Position numbers and translations under genes: made by a program | The notes under the pieces: generated by a model | What the model was told of the DNA's origin: nothing | Databases searched by the model: none | The model's input: only the letters and a program-made list of their open reading frames with translations | Part shown: in pieces, positions 6,400-12,247 of the stretch | Layout: every line of letters begins with the position of its first letter | How positions within the stretch are numbered: the first letter of the stretch is position 1 | Assembly: GCA_020444775.1 (NCBI GenBank) | Contig: JAGRHX010000021.1 | Location: forward strand, 1-12,247 | Direction of reading: 5' to 3' | Length of the DNA: 12,247 nucleotides | Source of the DNA: Gammaproteobacteria bacterium | GTDB lineage: Bacteria; Pseudomonadota; Gammaproteobacteria; HK1

Positions 6400-6635
6400 G
6401 ACACGTTCATCCTCTGGTGACTGACCAAAGGATATCACCGTCGACCGGTGACTCGCCGTGACCATCGCCGACCGCGGCGCGGAACGCCGCGCACGGTCCG
6501 GTTTCCGCGCAAGACATTGCGCGGTGCCGACCGGGCCATGGACAATGCGATCGGCGTACCGCGCGCTGACGCCATCGGGCCCGACGACCCGACCTCGCGT
6601 TCGCACGCATCCCTCCGCTTCGCGACAGGACAGAG
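6400..6635. promoter_or_regulatory. Divergent intergenic region between panB and the MFS gene
   Basis: This is the longest gene-free stretch of the window (236 bases) and must carry promoters for panB (minus) and the MFS carrier (plus). It holds two small inverted repeats: CACCG/CGGTG at 6436-6450, and a GC-rich one built on CGGCG/CGCCG around 6474-6490. Several GTGAC and CGGTG words recur between 6417 and 6462. These could be operator half-sites, but no known regulator motif was recognised. Confidence 0.4.
6517..6546 (+). promoter_or_regulatory. Weak sigma-70-like promoter candidate for the MFS gene
   Basis: TTGCGC (6517-6522) and GACAAT (6541-6546) are separated by 18 bases and lie about 90 bases before the MFS start. 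The -10 matches 4 of 6 consensus positions and the -35 only 3 of 6, so this is tentative. Confidence 0.2.
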
Positions 6636-7913
6636 ATGGCAGGCCTGCTGAGCTCATTCGATCGGGTCGTGCGACCGCGCGGTCACGTCTTCTATGGCTG
6701 GTGGCTGACGCTCGCCACCTCCGGTATACAGCTGCTCTCCAGTCTGCTGTGGATGCAGTCCTATGGCGCCTATGTGGTGCTGCTGCAGGCGGAGTTCGGC
6801 TGGAGCAAGGCCGTGGTCGCCGGCGCCTTCGCCCTGACCCGCGTCGAGAGCGGCATCCTGGGCCCCCTGCAGGGCTGGATGGTCGACCGTTATGGGCCAC
6901 GCATGATCCTGCAGATCGGCACCGTGATGTACGCGGTCGGCTTCATGCTGTTCAGCCAGGTCGACACCATCATCGAGTTCTATCTGAGCTTCGCGCTGAT
7001 CGCGGTCGGCTCCAGCCTCGGCGGTTTCGCCACGGTCATGGTCGCCGTGGTCAGCTGGTTCGATCGACATCGTTCCAAGGCGGTCGCGCTGTCGCAGCTC
7101 GGCTTCTCGGTCGGCGGGCTGTGCGTGCCCCTGGTGGTGCTGGCCCTCGAGCGCCTGGGCTGGCGTGGCACCGCCTTCGCGTCCGGCGTGCTGGTGCTGC
7201 TGCTCGGCATACCGCTGGCGCGGCTGGTCCGGCATCGGCCCGAGGCCTATGGCGAGCACGTCGACGGCATCCCCACGAGCACGAGCGACGAGCACCATGC
7301 GGGACTCGGGCCGCGGCCGCGGCTCCGCCGGGATCTGTCCGCCGGCGAGGCCATGCGCACGGGGGCGTTCTGGTTCATCTCCTTCGGCCACGCGCTGGCC
7401 CTGCTGACCGTGGCCTCGATCATGGTGCATCTGATTGCGCATCTGAGCGAAGGCCCGCTGGGCTTCTCGCTGGCCGCCGCGGGCAGCGTGGTCGCCTTCA
7501 TGACCGCCACCCAGATCGCTGGCCAGATCGCCGGTGGTCTGTTCGGCGATCAGTGGAACAAGCGCTGGCTGTGCGCGGCTTGCCTGGCCGCGCACGCGTT
7601 CGGCCTGGCGCTGCTGGCCTTCGCCAGCGCACCGTGGATGGTGATGCTCGCGGTATTCGTGCACGGTCTGGGCTGGGGCGTGCGCGGGCCCTTGATGACG
7701 GCGATGCGCGCCGACTACTTTGGTGCCAGCTCGTACGGCACGATCATGGGCTTCTCCTCCCTGATCGTGATGCTCGGCATGTCGTGCGGCCCGATCTTCG
7801 CCGGCTACATGGCCGATGTCACCGGCAACTACCAGCTCGGCTTCGTGGTGCTCGCGGCCGGCTCCCTGCTCGGCGCGTTCTGCTTCCTGGCCGCGCTGCC
7901 GCCACGGCGCTGA
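6636..7913 (+). CDS. Major facilitator superfamily (MFS) transporter, OFA/MCT-like
   Basis: The 425-residue inner-membrane protein has the 12-helix MFS layout: a first helix around YGWWLTLATSGIQLL (20-34), helices through about 195, a charged cytoplasmic loop (about 197-240, arginine/histidine-rich), and a second bundle from about 242 to 420. The loop between helices 2 and 3 has the MFS signature GWMVDRYGPR (80-89). The YGWW start and GPLQGWMVDRYGPR segment resemble the oxalate/formate antiporter and monocarboxylate carrier group, so a small carboxylate or related anion is a reasonable guess for the cargo. ATG 6636 follows an AGGA with 5-base spacing. It is a single gene: panB diverges upstream and the 3-hydroxyisobutyrate dehydrogenase-like gene converges downstream. 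Its position between two catabolic-looking groups suggests uptake of their substrate. The direction of transport and exact substrate are not readable. Confidence 0.88.
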   Translation: MAGLLSSFDRVVRPRGHVFYGWWLTLATSGIQLLSSLLWMQSYGAYVVLLQAEFGWSKAVVAGAFALTRVESGILGPLQGWMVDRYGPRMILQIGTVMYAVGFMLFSQVDTIIEFYLSFALIAVGSSLGGFATVMVAVVSWFDRHRSKAVALSQLGFSVGGLCVPLVVLALERLGWRGTAFASGVLVLLLGIPLARLVRHRPEAYGEHVDGIPTSTSDEHHAGLGPRPRLRRDLSAGEAMRTGAFWFISFGHALALLTVASIMVHLIAHLSEGPLGFSLAAAGSVVAFMTATQIAGQIAGGLFGDQWNKRWLCAACLAAHAFGLALLAFASAPWMVMLAVFVHGLGWGVRGPLMTAMRADYFGASSYGTIMGFSSLIVMLGMSCGPIFAGYMADVTGNYQLGFVVLAAGSLLGAFCFLAALPPRR

Positions 7914-7945
7914 GCCCGGGCCGCGACCCAGCAGCCACAGCGCCG
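7905..7945. terminator. Possible weak stem between convergent MFS and dehydrogenase genes
   Basis: CGGCGCTG (7905-7912) pairs with CAGCGCCG (7938-7945) around a 25-base loop. The left arm includes the end of the MFS gene and the first two bases of its stop codon. The gap between the two convergent stops is only 47 bases. The long loop and lack of a T-run make this a weak candidate. Confidence 0.25.
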
Positions 7946-7960
7946 CGACCGCGATCGGAC

Positions 7961-8830
7961 TCAGGAATCCTCCAGGTAGTAACGCAAGACCTCGTTGGAG
8001 CCGTGCAGGCCACCGAGCTTGTCATCGATGAGCTGATAGAGCTCGCGGGTCAGACCGGTCAACGGCATGGCCTGACCGACCGCGCGACCACTGTCCACCG
8101 CGGCGCTCAGATCCTTGAGACCGTGGAAGGTCGCGCGTGGATACTCACCACGCAGGATCGCCCCCTCCAGGGCCCGGAGCTGACGGCTGTCACCCGAGCA
8201 GGTGATGAGCGTCTTGTACAGCGCCTCGCTGGACAGGCCCGCCTTGCTGGCCATCGCAAAGGCCTCCGCGATGGCCAGCCGGCCGGCGCCCAGGATCAGG
8301 TTGTTGGCCAGCTTACCGACCATCCCGGCGCCGAGCGGCCCCAGATGGGTGACGTTCGCGGCCACCGCCTCGAGCAGATCGCGTTGTGCCTCGAACAGCG
8401 CCGGCTCGCCACCGCTCAGGATCGTCAGGGTGCCCGCATTGGCGCCCTCGACCCCGCCGCTGACCGGGCAGTCGATGACCTGCACGCCGTGGGCCTCGGC
8501 GCTGGCGGCGATCCGTCTGAGCTCGGACAGCGCAATGGTGCTCATCACCATGATCACGCCGCCACTCATGCCTTCGAGCAGCCCGCCCCGTGCGCTGAGC
8601 ACCGACTCGACCTGCTCACCGCTGACCACCATCACCATCACCCGCTGGCAATACCGGCCGATCTCGCCCGGGCTCTCGGCGGCGGTGGCCCCCAGGTCGA
8701 CGAGCGCGTCGACCCGCTCGGTGACCACGTCGTAGGCCATCAGCGCATGTCCCTTGGCGAGCAGATTTCTTGCCATGCCAAAACCCATGCTGCCCAGCCC
8801 GACGAAACCGACCATCGGTTTGTCACTCAT
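7961..8830 (-). CDS. NAD(P)-dependent beta-hydroxyacid dehydrogenase (3-hydroxyisobutyrate dehydrogenase family)
   Basis: The 289-residue protein belongs to the 3-hydroxyisobutyrate dehydrogenase / tartronate semialdehyde reductase / GLYR1 family. These oxidise a beta-hydroxyacid to the semialdehyde or run the reverse reaction. The Rossmann domain has GLGSMG at 11-16 and Asp34 at the end of the second strand, which points to NAD. The substrate signature DCPVSGG is at 120-126, and catalytic Lys173 is in GKLANN (172-177), followed by the all-helical C-terminal domain with Lys239-Asp240. Length is standard. ATG 8830 is preceded by AGGAGGGG (minus strand, 8837-8844) at 6-base spacing; the frame continues upstream but has no family match there. 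It is the last gene of a minus-strand run, 76 bases after the second LLM gene. Exact substrate (3-hydroxyisobutyrate, tartronate semialdehyde, another hydroxyacid) cannot be set. Confidence 0.87.
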   Translation of the reverse strand: MSDKPMVGFVGLGSMGFGMARNLLAKGHALMAYDVVTERVDALVDLGATAAESPGEIGRYCQRVMVMVVSGEQVESVLSARGGLLEGMSGGVIMVMSTIALSELRRIAASAEAHGVQVIDCPVSGGVEGANAGTLTILSGGEPALFEAQRDLLEAVAANVTHLGPLGAGMVGKLANNLILGAGRLAIAEAFAMASKAGLSSEALYKTLITCSGDSRQLRALEGAILRGEYPRATFHGLKDLSAAVDSGRAVGQAMPLTGLTRELYQLIDDKLGGLHGSNEVLRYYLEDS

Positions 8831-8882
8831 CGTCAGCCCCTCCTTCGCTGCCTCATTGATCGAGGTGCGAGATTCGCGCGCT

Positions 8883-8899
8883 GCGCGGATCGGCCGCGC
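8883..8899. repeat. Small GC hairpin between LLM and dehydrogenase genes
   Basis: GCGCGG (8883-8888) and CCGCGC (8894-8899) form a 6-bp stem with a 5-base loop in the 76-base gap between the two minus-strand genes. It may slow or partly stop transcription, or protect the upstream mRNA; there is no T-run. Confidence 0.3.
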
Positions 8900-8906
8900 A
8901 ACGCCG

Positions 8907-9755
8907 TCAACCAATCATGCGCGCGTACTCGTCGAGCAGCGGCAACACCTTGTCGGCGCCCGCCGACGGCAGCGGCAGCACGGCGCGTTGCGCGCCCAGC
9001 GCCTCGTGGGCCTTCATCTCATCGGGCTTCAGCGAGCGTGCGTAGAACATGCTCAGCTTGACGCTGTCCGGGTCACGACCGATCGCCTGGCAGGCCTCGC
9101 GGATCCGCTTCACACCCTGCTCGATGTCGTGGGCGCCGCCCAGCGGCAGCCAGCCGTCACAGAACTCAGCGATATGCGCCGCGGTCTTCGGACCGACCGC
9201 GCCGCCCATGACGATGGGTGGATGCGGGCGCTGGACGGGCTTGGGCCAGGCCCAGCTCTTCTCGAGCTGTAACAGCTCACCTTGATAGCTCGCCTCCTCC
9301 TCGGTCCACAGAGCCTTCATGAGCAGGATCTTCTCGCGCAGCAGGTCGCGACGTTGCTTGAAATCCAGGCCGTGATTGCGCATCTCCTCCACGCACCACC
9401 CGTAGCCGACGCCGAGCTCGAAACGGCCCTTGGAGATCATGTCCAGACTGGCTACTTCCTTGGCCAGCCAGATCGGATCACGCTGGGCGACCAGGGTGAT
9501 ACCGGTGCCGAGACGGATCTTCTCGGTGACCGCGGCGCAGGCCGCCAGCGCGACGAACTGATCGTGCGCCCGCCAGTACATCTCTGGCAGGGGCGGCGCG
9601 CCCTTGCGGCCGCCCCAGGGGGTCTCGCGGCTGGTCGGGATATGACTGTGCTCAGGAAACCAGAGCGACTCGAAACCACGCGATTCGACCTCACGGGCAA
9701 GCTCGATCGGCTGGATCGACTTGTCGGTGGGAAAGATCATCACACCTATTTCCAC
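8907..9755 (-). CDS. LLM class flavin/F420-dependent oxidoreductase (second copy, different subgroup)
   Basis: This 282-residue luciferase-like TIM-barrel protein begins VEIGVMIFPTD with a GTG start. It has LWFPEHSHIP at 31-40, the segment with KGRFELGVGYGW at 109-120, RPHPPIVMGG at 176-185 and GWLPLGG around 201-207. These are the usual phosphate- and flavin-binding landmarks of the F420-dependent oxidoreductase-type LLM proteins. The GTG is chosen because a very strong AAGGAGGAG (minus strand, 9760-9768) sits just before it and homologues begin at this point; an ATG 20 codons upstream lacks such a site and would add a non-family tail. It differs clearly from the 4533-5483 LLM protein in length and in every motif, so it is not a recent duplicate. 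It lies between the Ggt-like gene (84 bases upstream) and the hydroxyacid dehydrogenase gene (76 bases downstream), same strand. Substrate and cofactor are unknown. Confidence 0.87.
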   Translation of the reverse strand: MEIGVMIFPTDKSIQPIELAREVESRGFESLWFPEHSHIPTSRETPWGGRKGAPPLPEMYWRAHDQFVALAACAAVTEKIRLGTGITLVAQRDPIWLAKEVASLDMISKGRFELGVGYGWCVEEMRNHGLDFKQRRDLLREKILLMKALWTEEEASYQGELLQLEKSWAWPKPVQRPHPPIVMGGAVGPKTAAHIAEFCDGWLPLGGAHDIEQGVKRIREACQAIGRDPDSVKLSMFYARSLKPDEMKAHEALGAQRAVLPLPSAGADKVLPLLDEYARMIG

Positions 9756-9759
9756 GCTG

Positions 9760-9768
9760 CTCCTCCTT
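9760..9768 (-). promoter_or_regulatory. Strong ribosome-binding site before a GTG start
   Basis: AAGGAGGAG on the minus strand lies 4 bases upstream of the GTG at 9755 (6 bases counted from the AGGAGG core). It is the best Shine-Dalgarno match in the window and decides the GTG start of the second LLM gene. Confidence 0.7.
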
Positions 9769-9798
9769 CGGTATTCATGCCCGATATCGTTGTTCGGT

Positions 9799-9815
9799 GT
9801 GCCCGGCCGGGGCAC
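9799..9815. terminator. Hairpin between the Ggt-like and LLM genes
   Basis: GTGCCC (9799-9804) pairs with GGGCAC (9810-9815) around a 5-base GC loop, in the 84-base gap between two minus-strand genes. A second small palindrome, AGCGG/CCGCT, is at 9821-9832. Read on the minus strand they follow the Ggt-like stop codon. They could be a partial terminator or an mRNA-stabilising structure that separates expression of the two genes; no T-run is present. Confidence 0.35.
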
Positions 9816-9839
9816 TCGTTAGCGGCACCGCTCGACTGG

Positions 9840-11567
9840 TCACCAGCCGACCGCGTAGGCCATCCGTCGGGGGTCGGCACCAGCTGACAACAGCCCCCGG
9901 CGTCGATCCGCATCGATCATGCAGATCGAGCCCGCCAGCCAGGTCATGTCCGGCCAGCGTTCGATGCGGTGCCCGAGCGCGGTGAGCGCTTCGCCGACCG
10001 CCGGATCCATGCGCCCCTCGATCTTGAGCAGGCCGGGATGATAGTCGTGCGGCTCGAATGAGCTGGGGAACGAGTAGCTTGCGAAGCGTGGCGCCTCGAC
10101 CGCGGCCTGCGGTCCCATACCGTGCACGAACAGATTGAGGAAGGTCTGCACCATCGCCTGGATCTGCACATCGCCACCGGGTGTGCCGAACGGCACGAAG
10201 CGCTCGCCCCCCTGGATCGCGATCGCCGGGTTCGGTGTCAGTCGCGGCCGCTTGCCCGGCGCCAATACACAAGGGTGGTCCGGATCAGTCCAGGACTGGG
10301 TGCCGCGACCGCTGACCACAAAGCCCAGACCCGGCACGATGCCGCCATTGGTCGAGCCGTCGCTGGGCGTTGCCGAGAACACGTTGCCCTCACCGTCGAC
10401 CACGCACAGGTAGGTGGTATCCAGGGCGGCGCCATCGGTGCCGGTGTCCATCGGCCGCGGCTTGAACACCGGCGGCGCATGCGGCAGCCCCAGGGCCTTC
10501 CAGTCACCCGGCGGTGGCATCTCGGCCCAGGCCTTGCGCTCATCGATACGCGCCGCGCGTGTCCGCGCGTACTCGCTCGACAGCAGCGCCTCCATCGGCA
10601 CGTCGACGAAGCGCGGATCGGCGTAGTAGCAGTCGCGATCGGCCATCGCCAGCTTGATGGCCTCCGTGACCAGGTGCACGTACTCCGGGCTGTTGTGCGC
10701 CAGTGAGCGCAGGTTCTTCTGCTCCAACAGATTCAGGGTCTGCAGCAACGCGGGTCCCTGACACCATGGACCGCAGGCGTAGACCTGCACGTCGCCGAAA
10801 CGCAGCGTCTGGGGCGGCTCGATGCCAGAGCGGTACTCGGCCATGTCCTCGAGGGTCAGCCAGCCGCCGACCTCGGCGTGGTAATCGGTGATGAGGCGGG
10901 CGATGTCACCCTTGTAGAAGGCGTCACGGGCCGCCTGCAATCCGGCCAGACGGCCGCCGTCGGCCGCCGCCGCGCGCTCCTGGTCGACCATGTACTGCAG
11001 CCAGCGTGCGGTATCGGTCTGTTTGAAGCTCTCGCCCAATGCGTACGGCTCACCATCCTTGAGGAAGATCCGGGCATTGGCGTCGAAGGCCCGGTAGGAC
11101 TCGATGTTCCTGCTCACCGTGCCCTGCAGCAGCTCGTTCATGGGAAACCCGTCGCGCGCGAAACGGATCGCCGCGGCAGCCACCTCGCCGAAGGAGCGCG
11201 TGCCCCAGCGCTCGAGCGCGGTGATCCAGGCATCCGGGGCCGCCGGCACCACGGTGCGCATGTGCCCGGAGGGAATCGCCCCGCCATGCTCACGACGGAA
11301 ATACTCGACGTCCGCCTTGCGTGGCCACCAGCCCAGCCCGGAGATGGTGACGACCTCCTGGGTCTTGGCGATATAGACAATGATCGGCGCCACCCCGCCG
11401 ACGCTGACCAGGTCGCTCTGCAGCACGCCCAGGGCGATCCCCGCGCAGACCCCGGCGTCGATGGCATTGCCGCCATCTTCGAGAATCTGAAAGGCCGCCT
11501 GCGATGCATAGTAGTGGCCGGTCGATACCACGTGTCGGGTGCCTTGAATCTCGGGTCGCATGGTCAT
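9840..11567 (-). CDS. Gamma-glutamyltransferase family protein, cytoplasmic YwrD-like
   Basis: The 575-residue protein has the Ntn-hydrolase layout of gamma-glutamyltransferases: a large-subunit region (about 1-383) with DRDCYYADPRF near 311-321, then a small-subunit region. Self-cleavage would free Thr384 as nucleophile in the DTTYLCVVD segment; PGKRP follows at 437-441 and GTPGGD at 461-466. Family enzymes hydrolyse or transfer the gamma-glutamyl group of glutathione-like compounds. Here the classic TTH is TTY, and the Ser-Ser of the oxyanion hole after PGKRP is replaced (RLTPNP), both resembling the YwrD-like branch rather than secreted Ggt. No signal peptide is visible at the N-terminus, so it should be cytoplasmic. 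ATG 11567 has AAGGAG about 9 bases upstream; a second ATG lies two codons in. It follows the crotonase-type gene by 54 bases on the same strand. Its real substrate may be another amide. Confidence 0.85.
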   Translation of the reverse strand: MTMRPEIQGTRHVVSTGHYYASQAAFQILEDGGNAIDAGVCAGIALGVLQSDLVSVGGVAPIIVYIAKTQEVVTISGLGWWPRKADVEYFRREHGGAIPSGHMRTVVPAAPDAWITALERWGTRSFGEVAAAAIRFARDGFPMNELLQGTVSRNIESYRAFDANARIFLKDGEPYALGESFKQTDTARWLQYMVDQERAAAADGGRLAGLQAARDAFYKGDIARLITDYHAEVGGWLTLEDMAEYRSGIEPPQTLRFGDVQVYACGPWCQGPALLQTLNLLEQKNLRSLAHNSPEYVHLVTEAIKLAMADRDCYYADPRFVDVPMEALLSSEYARTRAARIDERKAWAEMPPPGDWKALGLPHAPPVFKPRPMDTGTDGAALDTTYLCVVDGEGNVFSATPSDGSTNGGIVPGLGFVVSGRGTQSWTDPDHPCVLAPGKRPRLTPNPAIAIQGGERFVPFGTPGGDVQIQAMVQTFLNLFVHGMGPQAAVEAPRFASYSFPSSFEPHDYHPGLLKIEGRMDPAVGEALTALGHRIERWPDMTWLAGSICMIDADRRRGLLSAGADPRRMAYAVGW

Positions 11568-11621
11568 ACGGGCGTGCTCCTTGGTCTTGTGGTGTGTCGA
11601 GGTCGGTACTGGCACGCGTGC

Positions 11622-12247
11622 TCAGTGGCCCACGTAGTCCCCCGGGCGTTTCTCGCGGAAGGCCTTGATCGCCTCCACATGGTCGGGCCCGGCCCGGGTG
11701 ACAGCGATGAACGAGCTGACCAGGTCCAGACTCGACATCATGTCCGACTCCAGTCCGTGCACGACGGTGCGCTTGATGAGGCGCACCGACAACGGCGGCA
11801 GGCTGGCGATGCGGCGAGCGATGGTATGAGTCTGCTCGAGCAGCGAGTCGTCGTCGAACACGTGATTGACCAGCCCGATCTCCAGAGCCGTCCCGGCATC
11901 GATGAAATCCGCGGTCAACAGCAGCTCCAGCGCTCGCCCCTTGCCAATGATGCGCGGCAGGAAGTACGCGCCACCACCGCCCGGCAGCAGACCGATCTTC
12001 GCGTAGGTCTCGGCGAAGCGGGCGCTGCGCCCGGCCACCCGGAAATCGCAGGCCAGCGCAAGATCCATCCCGCCACCGATGGCCACGCCGTTGACCGCGG
12101 CGATGATCGGCTTGTCAAAGCGCGCCAGCCGCTTGGGAAAAGCCTGGATGATGTCGGCGATTCGTGCTCGAGTCACGTGTGGACGGTTGTCCTGCCCACC
12201 GCCCATGCCACCGACGTCACCACCGCTGCAAAAGCCACGACCGGCAC
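11622..12247 (-). CDS. Enoyl-CoA hydratase/isomerase (crotonase) family protein, N-terminus beyond window
   Basis: The frame is open to the right edge: before the first in-window Met (12206) it reads AGRGFCSGGDVGG, the conserved crotonase segment that helps bind the CoA thioester, so that Met is internal and the gene starts outside. About 208 residues are visible. AAVNGVAIGGGMDLALACD supplies the backbone NH groups of the oxyanion hole; then come FAETYAKIGLLPGGGG and a C-terminal helix region ending GDYVGH. In rat enoyl-CoA hydratase the two catalytic acids are Glu144 and Glu164; by alignment these are Asp (GGGMD) and Tyr (AETY) here, with a Glu two residues earlier. So it is a crotonase-fold acyl-CoA enzyme, but hydratase activity is not assured; isomerase, hydrolase or other chemistry is possible. 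It leads the minus-strand run into the Ggt-like gene. The palindrome GCACGCGTGC (11612-11621) abuts its stop codon. Confidence 0.86.
   Translation of the reverse strand, partial: AGRGFCSGGDVGGMGGGQDNRPHVTRARIADIIQAFPKRLARFDKPIIAAVNGVAIGGGMDLALACDFRVAGRSARFAETYAKIGLLPGGGGAYFLPRIIGKGRALELLLTADFIDAGTALEIGLVNHVFDDDSLLEQTHTIARRIASLPPLSVRLIKRTVVHGLESDMMSSLDLVSSFIAVTRAGPDHVEAIKAFREKRPGDYVGH

Noticed and set aside
6400..6900. Long N-terminal extension of PanB
   Set aside because: The 167 extra residues are Arg/Ser/Pro-rich without similarity and overlap the MFS gene start; PanB proteins begin near the chosen ATG.
6458..9061. 867-codon open frame on the plus strand
   Set aside because: It runs out of frame through the MFS gene and then antisense through the hydroxyacid dehydrogenase gene. 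Low-complexity Arg/Ala/Gly composition and no family signal show it to be a shadow.

Overview
The window is dense, GC-rich bacterial DNA. Strong G/C third-position bias makes long shadow reading frames on both strands. Gene content, Shine-Dalgarno sites and protein style suggest an environmental Pseudomonadota (proteobacterium), but nothing here fixes genus or family. There are eleven protein genes, two of them cut by the window edges. No RNA gene, insertion sequence, CRISPR array or phage gene was recognised. The longest stretch without a gene is about 236 bases.

Layout. At the left edge is the C-terminal end of an ArgE-like M20 deacylase (+). Next comes a tight plus-strand operon of a thiamine-diphosphate 2-oxoacid/acetoin dehydrogenase E1 alpha, its E1 beta, and a classical short-chain dehydrogenase (323-3035). 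A strong 16-bp hairpin precedes it. A convergent M24-family aminopeptidase-like gene (3107-4399, -) follows, diverging from a luciferase-like (LLM) flavin oxidoreductase (4533-5483, +). That gene converges on panB (5584-6399, -). panB diverges from an MFS carrier (6636-7913, +). The right third is a minus-strand run, read from the right edge: a partial crotonase-family enzyme, a gamma-glutamyltransferase-family hydrolase, a second LLM oxidoreductase and a 3-hydroxyisobutyrate dehydrogenase-like reductase.

How the genes may work together. The set looks catabolic or accessory: amide/peptide hydrolases (M20, M24, Ggt-like), flavin oxidoreductases, a crotonase, beta-hydroxyacid and alcohol dehydrogenases, a 2-oxoacid dehydrogenase E1 pair and an uptake carrier. 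A pathway for a small organic acid, amide or amino-acid-derived substrate is plausible. No substrate can be named from the sequence, and the E2/E3 subunits the E1 pair would need are not here. Several enzymes carry substitutions at textbook catalytic positions (M24 metal ligand, crotonase glutamates, Ggt oxyanion segment), so default product names should be treated as family labels. I found no clearly unprecedented system. The most distinctive DNA features are three strong hairpins: one in the E1 operon leader, one whose loop is exactly a stop codon, and one between two convergent genes.
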